From a bacterium (GTDB lineage Bacteria; Cyanobacteriota; Vampirovibrionia; Obscuribacterales; Obscuribacteraceae): a stretch of 64,000 nt of DNA. The notes under the pieces were generated by a model, which searched no databases, had not been told where the DNA came from, and worked only from the letters and a program-made list of their open reading frames with translations. Shown one piece after another: positions 51,434-60,138 of this stretch (the stretch's first letter is position 1; each line of letters begins with the position of its first letter). The position numbers and the translations under genes are program-made. The DNA lies in assembly GCA_018062085.1 (NCBI GenBank), contig JAGOSY010000005.1:217242-281241 (forward strand), given 5' to 3'.

Positions 51434-53563
51434 ATGGAAGCAAAAGCAGAACCTACTTTGAATCCAACAGAAAAAGTCGATAGTGGGCCTACTCGGTCGA
51501 CTGTTAAGGGTGTGCCCATTGGCATTGGCGCTTTTGCTGTGGTTGTTACGCTCAAGGTTTTGGCCATGGTGCTCTTCTCGTCTGGTTACATGAACCAGCT
51601 ATTTGTGCCGTTTGTGCAGCATTTTATCAGTCACTTTGACAATCCCTGGGATTTCTATTTTCAGACCACCACCCAGCGAGATCAATTTCCTTATCAGCCG
51701 CTGATGCTTTATCTCATCGGCTTCTTTTGTCTGCCGCTAAAGCTTATTGGCTTTGAGAATTCTTACTTGGTCAACTTCTTTATGAAGTTGCCTACTTTGC
51801 TTAGCGATATTTTGATTGCCTTTTTGTTGGTCAAAATGTTTCCCGCACGCGTCAATAAAGTTTTCTGGTATTACTTTCTTTCGCCCATTATTTTCTATGC
51901 TTGCTATATTCACTCGCAGCTCGACCTGATACCAACCGCGATACTGTTTTCGGCCGTATATTTTTTGCGCAAGCACGATACTCTTAAGTCGGCACTGCTC
52001 TTTGGATTGGCTCTCGCCACTAAGTCTCACGTGGCCGCTGCCCTGCCCTTATGTCTCACTTATATCTATCGCAATCAGAAGCCAAAAATGGCTGTTCTCT
52101 ATCTTGTCTGTTCGTTGCTCATGCTTGTTTTCTGGGTCTATCCATTTTTGTCTTCAGCTGGATTTCAAGCCATAGTTCTGCATAACCCTAAGCAGAGTCA
52201 GATTTTCGAGTCGTACATTAGCATTGGTTCAATGCATATTTTCTTGCCAGTCTTGGCTGTGTGTAGCACTTATGTGCGCTTTGCTCTCTATCCTAAAATC
52301 AATCTTGACTTACTTGATGCCTTTCTCAATATTGTTTTTGCATTGTTTGTGGCCCTAATTGTTCCAGCCCCGGGTTGGTACGTGTGGATAGTGCCATTTC
52401 TCAGCATTTTCATGATCAAATATAGTCGACGTGATAGTCGAATTGTGCCAGCTGGTATGGCGCTTTCGTGTTTTTATCTGTTTTATTTTCTCTTTTTCCA
52501 TCAGTTTGATTATCCGGCCATTATTTTTTGCGACCATGTTTGCAATTTGGCTATACCTGGCGAACACCTCTCTTCTCTGGCCTTTACTCTGCTAGAAGCA
52601 ACTTTGTTGGCTAACATTGTGCTCTGCTACCGCACTGGGGTGCGCAGCAATTCTATCTACAAGCGTGAGAAAGCTATTGTCATTGGCATTGGTGGCGATA
52701 GTGGTGCCGGGAAGTCGACGCTCCTTAAAGATATAAAAACACTACTGCAAAATCGCGTGGTAGAGCTAGAAGGAGACGCTGACCACAAGTGGGCTCGGCA
52801 CGATGAGAATTGGAAAGGCAAGGACATTACCCATCTTGACCCTAAAGCTAATTTTCTTCATAGGCAGGCCGATACGCTCTTCAATCTTAAGCGTGGTCGC
52901 AGTGTTGAGCGTGTTGATTATGATCACTCAACTGGAGCTTTTACTAGCGCTCGGGTTATTGAGCCAAACGATTTTATTGTGCTCTCTGGTTTGCATACTT
53001 TCTATTTGCCTAAATCGCGTAAAGTGATTGACCTCAAGATTTTTATGGATCCTGAAGCTGAGCTCAAGACTTTTTGGAAAGTCAGTCGCGATCATCGCGA
53101 ACGGGGTTATACAGAGAAACAGGCTAACGCTCAGATTAGTCGACGAAAGACTGACGCTGACAAGTTTATTTCTCCCCAAAGAGAGTTTGCTGATCTCTGT
53201 ATTCGCTATTATCCTCAGGCTTTGCTTGACGAAGGCTCGCTAACGGCCCAGGCCAAACTCTCGCTTAAGTTGTCACTTAGCTCAAGTATTCAATTAGAAG
53301 ATTTAGTGCAAGAACTTATGGCCAATGGTTTGCTCTTGCATTGGGATTATAGTGAAAATCTCTCGAAACAAGATCTAACCCTTTCTGAGCCCGTGCCGCC
53401 GGCGCTTTTGCAAAAATTGGCGAGTGACTTGATTCCTAATTTAGAAGAGCTAGTTGAAAATAAAATTGAGTGGGCCGAGGATTTACGCGGCTTTGTGCAG
53501 TTGATTATTTTGCTTATCATCAATGATCTGATGAAAGACAAGGAAGAAATGCATGAAGAGTAA
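51434..53563 (+). CDS. GT-C-like membrane protein fused to uridine-kinase-like domain
   Basis: 709 residues. About ten membrane segments (residues about 30-400) carry GT-C-like features: FISHFDNPWDFYFQTT near the first loop and LQLDLIPTAILFSAVYFL-type helices. The C-terminal half is a P-loop kinase of the uridine kinase/phosphoribulokinase fold: GIGGDSGAGKSTLLKDIK (about 418-435), HLDPKANFLHRQADTLFNLK, RVDYDHSTGAFTSA, and VSRDHRERGYTEKQ. I start it at ATG 51434 (an upstream TTG at 51341 is open). Its end overlaps the HAD gene by 11 bases. The combination is unusual. Confidence 0.7.
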   Translation: MEAKAEPTLNPTEKVDSGPTRSTVKGVPIGIGAFAVVVTLKVLAMVLFSSGYMNQLFVPFVQHFISHFDNPWDFYFQTTTQRDQFPYQPLMLYLIGFFCLPLKLIGFENSYLVNFFMKLPTLLSDILIAFLLVKMFPARVNKVFWYYFLSPIIFYACYIHSQLDLIPTAILFSAVYFLRKHDTLKSALLFGLALATKSHVAAALPLCLTYIYRNQKPKMAVLYLVCSLLMLVFWVYPFLSSAGFQAIVLHNPKQSQIFESYISIGSMHIFLPVLAVCSTYVRFALYPKINLDLLDAFLNIVFALFVALIVPAPGWYVWIVPFLSIFMIKYSRRDSRIVPAGMALSCFYLFYFLFFHQFDYPAIIFCDHVCNLAIPGEHLSSLAFTLLEATLLANIVLCYRTGVRSNSIYKREKAIVIGIGGDSGAGKSTLLKDIKTLLQNRVVELEGDADHKWARHDENWKGKDITHLDPKANFLHRQADTLFNLKRGRSVERVDYDHSTGAFTSARVIEPNDFIVLSGLHTFYLPKSRKVIDLKIFMDPEAELKTFWKVSRDHRERGYTEKQANAQISRRKTDADKFISPQREFADLCIRYYPQALLDEGSLTAQAKLSLKLSLSSSIQLEDLVQELMANGLLLHWDYSENLSKQDLTLSEPVPPALLQKLASDLIPNLEELVENKIEWAEDLRGFVQLIILLIINDLMKDKEEMHEE

Positions 53564-54245
53564 AGGCATTCTCCTTGATCTGGATAATACTGTGTATGAC
53601 TATAAACAGGCACACGAGCCAGCCATTGCAGCCGCTTTGCAGTGGCTAGCTCATGAGCTTGAGCAAAAGCTTGAGGCCGTAGAGGCGCAATATGTTGATT
53701 GCCGCAGGAGAGTGAATAAAAGCCTTCATGGTTTGGCTTCTTCCCATAGTCGCTTGCTTTATTTTCAAGGAATAGCCGAGGCTTTTGGGTGCTTTCCTCA
53801 TCTAATTGCTGGCTCTGCTGAAGATCTCTATTGGCAGATATTTTTTGATAATATGCAGCTGCGCCCTGGCTGTCTCGCCTTTTTTCAGTCTATAGATTTG
53901 CCCATCGCCATTGTTACCGATTTGACGGCGCGCATACAGTTTGAAAAAATCGAGCACTTGAAAATAGCTACTTATTTGCAGGCCATTGTCACCAGCGAAG
54001 AAAGTGGTCATGAAAAGCCCCACCCCCGTATTTTTGAGTTGGCGGCCCAGAAGCTCAGCTTGCCATTAGCTAGTCTTTGTATGATTGGTGATAGCTTTGA
54101 GCGCGATATCGAAGGGGCGCGAAAACTTGGTCTTGACTGCTATTGGCTTAACACTGAAGCTGGAGATATTGAGATAGCCAAAGGCTGTGACAGTGTTACT
54201 ATTTTCGATGATTTTCTTCAGTTGCTTGAGTTGGTAAGAAAATGA
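53553..54245 (+). CDS. HAD-family phosphatase
   Basis: 230 residues. HAD motifs: I, ILLDLDNTVYDY (nucleophile Asp10); II, IAIVTDLTARIQ; III/IV, GHEKPHPRIFELAA and MIGDSFERDIEGARKLG. Likely removes phosphate from a sugar or alditol phosphate in the glycan precursor pathway. The start overlaps the kinase-fusion end and its own end overlaps the aldolase gene by four bases (ATGA), so all are translated together. Confidence 0.82.
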   Translation: MKSKGILLDLDNTVYDYKQAHEPAIAAALQWLAHELEQKLEAVEAQYVDCRRRVNKSLHGLASSHSRLLYFQGIAEAFGCFPHLIAGSAEDLYWQIFFDNMQLRPGCLAFFQSIDLPIAIVTDLTARIQFEKIEHLKIATYLQAIVTSEESGHEKPHPRIFELAAQKLSLPLASLCMIGDSFERDIEGARKLGLDCYWLNTEAGDIEIAKGCDSVTIFDDFLQLLELVRK

Positions 54246-55378
54246 AGTCGATAGAGACTGAAATAGCTGATCTTATAGAAATTTCTCGCTTTGCCGGCGA
54301 GCGGTTTGATTTGGTGCAAGCTGGTGGCGGCAATACATCGGTCAAGCTCGATGACGGGCGAATATTTGTCAAAGCTTCCGGCATGGCCCTTAGCGAAGTT
54401 GGTTCTGAGGCAGATTTTTGCTTGTTGCAATGGCCTGGTTTACTTGAGTTTATGTCTAGTTGTGCTACTGATGCTTCTACTGAAGTGCTTGAAGCTCAGG
54501 CCAAAGTAGCAGTGGCTGCTGCTATGAGCCCAGTTTCTTCTAGCAGTAGGCGACCATCAATTGAAGCCCTGCTTCATTGTTTGTTAGGGAAGTACACACT
54601 GCATACTCATCCCATTGCAGTGGCCTCGCTAGTTTGTCGCAGCAATTGGCAAAAACAAGTAACAGACATTTTTGCTAGTGCTTTTCCTCAGTATCAAGAT
54701 TCCCTCTTTCTAGTGCCTTACAAAACTCCCGGGCCAGCCTTGGCTGTGGCTCTTTTGCAGCAACTCAAAGAAAAAAATTGGCAACCTGCTACGGATGATA
54801 AGGCAAGTGTAGCCATTATCTTTTTAGAAAACCACGGTCTCATTGTTGCTGGCGCAACGAAGCAGGTGGTAATGCAAATTACCAACGAAGTTGTCGACAG
54901 GTTGGCTAGCGAGCTTGCCTTTAACTTGTACCGCTATAAGCTAGTTAATTTTGCCTCGGCCTTAGTCAATCAAGTTTGTGGCACCAAGTGGTTGGCTTAT
55001 TTAAGTGACGACCATATTTTGCACGACGCCCTGCAGCGCAACCCCGCCTATTTGCTTGCTTCTTGTGCCACACCAGATCAACTTGTCTATTGTGGTGCCA
55101 GTGGTTTGGCGCTGAGTGAGTTTGATAGCCCTGAGGCAGTGCAGTCGGTGGCGCAGTATTTAGAAAAGTTTGGTCATCCGCCCAAAGTTATAATTTCAGG
55201 TGAGCATATTTTGTTGCTCGGCCAGAGCTTGCGAAAGTGCCGTGAAAGTGAAGAAGTTCTGCGCTCTCATGTGATGTTACAGCTGGGTGGTGAGCTTGAA
55301 ACCATGAATTATTTGTCTCAAAGTGAAGTCGATTATCTAAGTAACTGGGAAGCTGAAAAATACAGGCAGACCCTATGA
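54242..55378 (+). CDS. Class II aldolase/epimerase-like protein
   Basis: 378 residues. N-terminal class II aldolase fold with QAGGGNTSVKLDDGRIFVK, FVKASGMALSEVG, the metal-binding HTHP (KYTLHTHPIAVAS) and ENHGLIVAGAT. PSIEALLHCLLG resembles the catalytic helix. The extra C-terminal 150 residues match bifunctional-aldolase-type proteins in length. Probable aldol cleavage or epimerisation of a phosphorylated sugar. Overlaps its neighbours by four bases at both ends. Confidence 0.75.
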   Translation: MKSIETEIADLIEISRFAGERFDLVQAGGGNTSVKLDDGRIFVKASGMALSEVGSEADFCLLQWPGLLEFMSSCATDASTEVLEAQAKVAVAAAMSPVSSSSRRPSIEALLHCLLGKYTLHTHPIAVASLVCRSNWQKQVTDIFASAFPQYQDSLFLVPYKTPGPALAVALLQQLKEKNWQPATDDKASVAIIFLENHGLIVAGATKQVVMQITNEVVDRLASELAFNLYRYKLVNFASALVNQVCGTKWLAYLSDDHILHDALQRNPAYLLASCATPDQLVYCGASGLALSEFDSPEAVQSVAQYLEKFGHPPKVIISGEHILLLGQSLRKCRESEEVLRSHVMLQLGGELETMNYLSQSEVDYLSNWEAEKYRQTL

Positions 55379-57051
55379 CCCATGTTGTAATTCCGATGTC
55401 TGGTCTAGGTGAGCGCTTTATCAAAGCGGGCTACAGGCTACCAAAACCGTTAATTGAAGTTGATGGCAAGCCGATGATTGAGCATGTTGTCTCGATGTTT
55501 TCTCCTGATGATAAGTTCACTTTTGTCTGCAATCAAGAACATCTCAGTCAGGCTAATTTCAATTTGCGTGAAGTGTTAAATCGCATTGCTCCTCATGCTG
55601 AGATAATTTCGATCGATACCCATAGAAAAGGGCCAGTTTACGCTGTTGCGCAATGTCTCGATCGCATCGAAGAGTCAGAAGCGACGATCGTCAATTATTG
55701 TGATTTCTATTCATACTGGAATTACCCTGACTTCTTAGCCAAAACTCGAAGCAAAAGAGCTGCTGGCGCGGTGGCAGCCTACCGCAATTTTCATCCGCAT
55801 ATGCTTGGCACAGACAACTATGCCTTTATCAAAGAGAAGAATCTTTGGTTAGAAGCGATTCAAGAGAAGAAGCCATTTACAGACAACCGCATGGCAGAAT
55901 TCGCTTCTAACGGCACCTATTATTTTTCGCGTGGGCAGTACGTCAAGCATTACTTCCAAGAGTTGATGAAACAAGATATTCAAGTCAACGGCGAATATTA
56001 TGTCAGTATGATTTATAACTTAATGGTGGCTGATGAACTGCGCGTATTAGTGTACGAAGTAGACTATATGCTGCAATGGGGTACGCCCCGCGACCTTGAG
56101 GAGTATCAGCACTGGTCTGACTATTTCACCAGGTTGTCCCAAGATGGTCTTGAGGATCAACCGAGAACTGGACAAAAGAATCGACCCACTATCGAGCAAG
56201 AGTCTACTTTGGTTGATGCTTGTTTGATACCAATGGCTGGAAAGGGCTCGCGCTTTGCCGACGTTGGCTATCTAACGCCAAAGCCGCTAATTCCAGTTTC
56301 GAATAAACCGATGGTAGTGCTTGCTTGCGACAATTTGCCGCCTGCCTCACGTTATGTCTTTGTGGCACAAAAAGAGCATCTCGATAATTCGCAGTTGAAA
56401 GGAATTTTGACCGAACAATTTCCTAATGTTAGTGTTGTTGCCATTGATGGTATCACTGCTGGGCAGGCTTCTTCCTGCCAACTAGGCATCGATGGCGCTG
56501 AGCCGCCTATTGACCCTGAGTCTAGTTTGTTGATTGGCGCCTGCGATAACGGTATCGTTTACGAACAGAGCAAGTGGCAGACGCTGATGGCTGATCAAAC
56601 TATTGATATGGCTGCCTTTAGTTTTCGCAATCATCCTTCTAGTGAGCGCAATCCCCAAATGTTTGGCTGGCTAAAAGTTGCAGGTCAAGTTGACGATAAG
56701 TCTGCTGAATTTCCTATTATCACCGGTGTTTCGGTGAAGAAAGCAATTTCGGATAATCCGCGAGGCGACCACGCTATTGTTGGTGCCTTTTTCTTTCGCA
56801 AGGCAAAATACTTTGACCAAGCAATGAAAGTAATGCTTGAGCAAGATATCCGCGTCAATGGTGAGTTCTATGTAGATAGTATGGTCGGTGTGCTGGCTCA
56901 ATCAGGGCTTAAATGTGTGGCCTTTGAAGTGGTTGACTATATTTCCTTTGGTATACCAAACGATCTCAAAACATTTGATTACTGGCAGTCGTTTTTCAAA
57001 AAATGCTCCTGGCACGAGTATAAGAAAGAGGTCAGCAAGATTCAGGCATGA
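55375..57051 (+). CDS. Tandem nucleotidyltransferase (two NTP_transferase domains)
   Basis: 558 residues, a direct internal duplication. First domain VVIPMSGLGERFIKAGYRLP, KPLIEVDGKPMIEHVV and NYCDFYSYWNY, with NGEYYVSMIYNL; second domain CLIPMAGKGSRFADVGYLTP, KPLIPVSNKPMVVLA, GACDNGIVYEQ and NGEFYVDSMVGVL. Both keep the glycine-rich G-x-G-x-R-F loop and downstream Lys. They should activate phosphorylated sugars or alditols as nucleotide donors. Overlaps the aldolase and GT2 genes by four bases. Confidence 0.82.
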   Translation: MTHVVIPMSGLGERFIKAGYRLPKPLIEVDGKPMIEHVVSMFSPDDKFTFVCNQEHLSQANFNLREVLNRIAPHAEIISIDTHRKGPVYAVAQCLDRIEESEATIVNYCDFYSYWNYPDFLAKTRSKRAAGAVAAYRNFHPHMLGTDNYAFIKEKNLWLEAIQEKKPFTDNRMAEFASNGTYYFSRGQYVKHYFQELMKQDIQVNGEYYVSMIYNLMVADELRVLVYEVDYMLQWGTPRDLEEYQHWSDYFTRLSQDGLEDQPRTGQKNRPTIEQESTLVDACLIPMAGKGSRFADVGYLTPKPLIPVSNKPMVVLACDNLPPASRYVFVAQKEHLDNSQLKGILTEQFPNVSVVAIDGITAGQASSCQLGIDGAEPPIDPESSLLIGACDNGIVYEQSKWQTLMADQTIDMAAFSFRNHPSSERNPQMFGWLKVAGQVDDKSAEFPIITGVSVKKAISDNPRGDHAIVGAFFFRKAKYFDQAMKVMLEQDIRVNGEFYVDSMVGVLAQSGLKCVAFEVVDYISFGIPNDLKTFDYWQSFFKKCSWHEYKKEVSKIQA

Positions 57052-57860
57052 CTAAAGATGTAGATAAGAGCAAAGATGTAGATAAGAACAGAGAATTAGA
57101 CAAGGGCAGCGATTTGGAGAAGACCAACGCTAAGAGTCCGACATTTTCTGTAGTAATGCCGTGTTATAACGAGTCGAAAAATATTCCACTAATTCTCAGT
57201 CGCTTTGAGCAGATCGCCGCCAATGATGTCTCACAGGTGCAGTTGCTTCTAGTCGATAACGGCTCGACCGATGAGACGCCTTCCGTGTTGGCCAGCCAGT
57301 TGCCATCATATTCTTTTGCTAAGTCTATAAGAGTGCCTGTCAATCAAGGCTATGGCTTTGGCATTCTTGAAGGGCTGCGTGCTTGTGATAGTGACTATAT
57401 TGGCTGGACTCACGCCGATATGCAGACAGATCCAAGCGACATCGTTAAAGCTCTGGAGATAGTAAAAAAGGCAAACTATCCAGAAGATATTTATGTCAAA
57501 GGTTTGCGCCGCGGCCGGCCCTTGGCAGATTCATTTTTTACTGGTGGCATGAGTCTATTTGAGACATGCTTTATGGGCACCAATTTGTGGGATATCAACG
57601 CCCAGCCCAATATTTTTCATCGTTCTTTCTTTCAGTCGTGGACCCAGCCGCCTCATGACTTTGCTCTAGACCTTTATGCCTACTACATGGCTAGACAAAA
57701 AAATCTCAACATTGTTCGATTCGACGTGGTATTTCCGCCGCGTATTCACGGCGAATCAAAGTGGAATACGGGCTTTCAGTCAAAAATAAAATTCATAAAG
57801 CGCACCGTCGATTTTAGTATCAAGCTTAAGCATTCGCTTAGTAACTCGCCCAATAAATAA
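57048..57860 (+). CDS. Family 2 glycosyltransferase
   Basis: 270 residues. GT2 core FSVVMPCYNESKNIPLILSR, LLLVDNGSTDETPSVLASQL, and GWTHADMQTDPSDIVKALE (catalytic DxD-like region), with RRGRPLADSFFTGGMSLFE later. A charged N-terminal extension contains an 18-bp tandem repeat encoding KDVDKS/N. No membrane helices of its own are evident apart from a possible amphipathic C-terminus. It likely adds a sugar or phospho-alditol during glycan assembly. Overlaps the upstream nucleotidyltransferase by four bases. Confidence 0.85.
   Translation: MTKDVDKSKDVDKNRELDKGSDLEKTNAKSPTFSVVMPCYNESKNIPLILSRFEQIAANDVSQVQLLLVDNGSTDETPSVLASQLPSYSFAKSIRVPVNQGYGFGILEGLRACDSDYIGWTHADMQTDPSDIVKALEIVKKANYPEDIYVKGLRRGRPLADSFFTGGMSLFETCFMGTNLWDINAQPNIFHRSFFQSWTQPPHDFALDLYAYYMARQKNLNIVRFDVVFPPRIHGESKWNTGFQSKIKFIKRTVDFSIKLKHSLSNSPNK
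57054..57089. repeat. 18-bp tandem duplication at GT2 5' end
   Basis: AAAGATGTAGATAAGAGC followed by AAAGATGTAGATAAGAAC, in frame, encoding KDVDKS and KDVDKN. Confidence 0.85.
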
Positions 57861-57875
57861 TCAGAGGAAGTTTGA

Positions 57876-58469
57876 ATGCATTTCATTGCTCATCGCATCA
57901 ATCAACTAGAACAGTTGCGTCAAGTACCCTCTCAGTTTGGTTGCGAAATAGATTTGCGTGATCGCGCCGAGCGCTTAATTTTGCAGCACGATCCCTTCAA
58001 AGATGGCGAAGACGCTGAGCCATTTTTTGCTGAGTACAATGACCATGGCACATTGATTTTAAACGTTAAAAGCGAGCGTATCGAAGAGACTATTTTGCCT
58101 CTGATGGAAAAATACAAAATCGAGAATTATTTCTTTCTCGATTCATCGCTGCCGATGATTGTCAATCTTACAAAACGAGGCGAGAAGCGCATTGCTTTGC
58201 GCTATTCTGAATTTGAAACAGTCGATACTGTGCTCAATTTTGCTGGCCTAGTTGATTGGGTTTGGATTGACTGCTTCACCCGTCTGTCTCTCAACAAAAA
58301 AGACTATAAGCTCCTAAGAGATGCTAACTTCAAGCTCTGTCTAGTTTCGCCTGAGTTGCAGGGCCGTCCTGATGATATTGCTGCTTACAAAAAGCAGATG
58401 GCTGAAGATGAGATTGTCATGGATGCCATTTGCACCAAGCAATATAACATTGACCTCTGGAGTGCTTAG
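57876..58469 (+). CDS. GDPD/PI-PLC-like protein
   Basis: 197 residues with a TIM-barrel-like pattern of glycerophosphodiester phosphodiesterases: MHFIAHRINQL, FGCEIDLRDRAERLILQHDP, LILNVKSERIEETILPLMEK, NYFFLDSSLPMIVNL and LVSPELQGRPDDIAAYKKQM. It is shorter than usual (family about 240 or more) and lacks a clear signal peptide. It may act on a phosphodiester bond in a lipid or glycan. In the glycan operon, 15 bases after GT2. Confidence 0.68.
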   Translation: MHFIAHRINQLEQLRQVPSQFGCEIDLRDRAERLILQHDPFKDGEDAEPFFAEYNDHGTLILNVKSERIEETILPLMEKYKIENYFFLDSSLPMIVNLTKRGEKRIALRYSEFETVDTVLNFAGLVDWVWIDCFTRLSLNKKDYKLLRDANFKLCLVSPELQGRPDDIAAYKKQMAEDEIVMDAICTKQYNIDLWSA

Positions 58470-58470
58470 T

Positions 58471-60138
58471 ATGGCTCTGGCAGGCGACGAAATTGGCAGG
58501 CAAGGGCAGGCACATGGAAACATTGACGATCAGCCAATGGCAAGCGATCTGTCAATAACTGTGTTGCTGGCTGCCGGCTCGCTGTCGCTCTTGATGCTTA
58601 TTGTTAGCCTGCGCTGGTGGCTTGTTCACCCGATGCTAATCTTTTGCGACCAAGGCCTTTTTGTTCATATGGCCCAGCTTCTCCTTGAAGGAAAAGTGCC
58701 TTATGTCGACATGTTCGATGTCAATCCACCGTTGGCTATCTATATTGAAATCTTGCCGGTCTTGGTTTCTCGACTGTTTCATATGCCAATCCCGCTCAGT
58801 TTTTCTATATATATTTCTGTTCTTGAATTGCTCAGCTGTTGCCTTGTGCTGTGGGTTTTGGTTGCAGCAAGAAAATATGGTGCAGTAGTACTTGGGGCCA
58901 GCGCCCTGATAGGTTTTGCTTATTTCAATCAAATTCAGCGCATGGACTTTGGCCAGCGAGAACATATCTTTTGCATCGTCTATGCTCCATTTCTTCTGCT
59001 TCGCTATTTGCGTTGGCAGAATATTGCGGTTGGTCGTTGGCCGTCTATCGCTGTTGGTGTTTTAGCTGGCATCGGCCTTGCCCTCAAGCCCCACTTTATG
59101 CTCATGGCTTGTGCCCCTGAGATTGTCTGGTGGTTGCGCAGCAGGCAGTTTAAGCCTTTTGTTGCCCCTGAAGTGTTGTCAGCGGTGGCAGTGATTGCAG
59201 TTTATCTTTTCCATTTTATTTTTCTGCCGCGGCAAGAACTACAGGCCTTTTTCAATTTTGTTGTGCCTATTTATAAAGAAGGCTACGAATATTACGTCAC
59301 CTCGCCCATTTTCAACATGGCTAGTTTTTGGCGCACTGATTTTCTTCTGCTTGCCCTATCCTCTCTTCTGGCTGTTGTCTTGGCCCGTTTAAGTAGCTTG
59401 CCGCTGGCTATCTGTGCCTTTTCTTTTATGTCGGCTGTGGTCTTTGTACTGGCCGGTCAGGATTGGTCGTGTCACATGATTGCCGTGCGCACGGGAAACA
59501 CCATGGCACTTGCCGTCGAAGCTGCTTTGCTGTATCAGCTCTTGCCCCTTAAGGCAATTGGATTGGGCCGACCAAAATTAACAGGTATGGCAGCTTCTGT
59601 GGTGGCGGCCTCTGTTGTTGGTGGTGGCATGTATTTAAATTCGGTGAAGCTGGTTGAAGATGAAGAGTTTCGCAACCGTCAACCTTATGCCCTTGTGCAG
59701 GTCGGATATCCTGAATGGGGCATGGGCTCTGTCGATGACATGGACGGCTTTGTCTCCTCTTGCCTAGAGCATAGTAGCAAGGGCGACGCTCTTCTCTTTA
59801 TTTGTGCATCAATGGCCCCAGGCTATCCGGTGCTTCTGCAAACCGAAAGAAAGCCAGCCTCACGATTTTTGCATGGCATGATGCTGCCGATATTATCATT
59901 CATTGTTGATAAACCAGAGCTTGATGCTAAAGCGAAAGAGCGCTTTAAAGGCTACAAGAAACAGGTGATTGACTGGTATACAGAGGATATCCAAAAAAAT
60001 AGACCGAAGCTAATATTCATTCAAGACAATCCGATGAGTTGGGTGCTTGGCGACGTTGATTTTATCAACACAAGAATGGCAAACTACAAGAAGCTTGAAG
60101 AGAAAGGCGGGATAAGTATCTACCAGCGCAATGACTAA
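58471..60138 (+). CDS. GT-C family membrane glycosyltransferase (copy A)
   Basis: 555 residues with about 9-11 membrane helices. The first loop has LIFCDQGLFVHMAQLLLEGK then VPYVDMFDVNPPL, the Asp-containing pattern of ArnT/PMT-like polyprenyl-phosphate sugar transferases. C-terminal soluble domain of about 150 residues (YPEWGMGSVDDMDGFVSSCL). Start ATG 58471, with GGAG upstream, one base after the previous stop. It overlaps copy B by eight bases. Confidence 0.75.
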   Translation: MALAGDEIGRQGQAHGNIDDQPMASDLSITVLLAAGSLSLLMLIVSLRWWLVHPMLIFCDQGLFVHMAQLLLEGKVPYVDMFDVNPPLAIYIEILPVLVSRLFHMPIPLSFSIYISVLELLSCCLVLWVLVAARKYGAVVLGASALIGFAYFNQIQRMDFGQREHIFCIVYAPFLLLRYLRWQNIAVGRWPSIAVGVLAGIGLALKPHFMLMACAPEIVWWLRSRQFKPFVAPEVLSAVAVIAVYLFHFIFLPRQELQAFFNFVVPIYKEGYEYYVTSPIFNMASFWRTDFLLLALSSLLAVVLARLSSLPLAICAFSFMSAVVFVLAGQDWSCHMIAVRTGNTMALAVEAALLYQLLPLKAIGLGRPKLTGMAASVVAASVVGGGMYLNSVKLVEDEEFRNRQPYALVQVGYPEWGMGSVDDMDGFVSSCLEHSSKGDALLFICASMAPGYPVLLQTERKPASRFLHGMMLPILSFIVDKPELDAKAKERFKGYKKQVIDWYTEDIQKNRPKLIFIQDNPMSWVLGDVDFINTRMANYKKLEEKGGISIYQRND

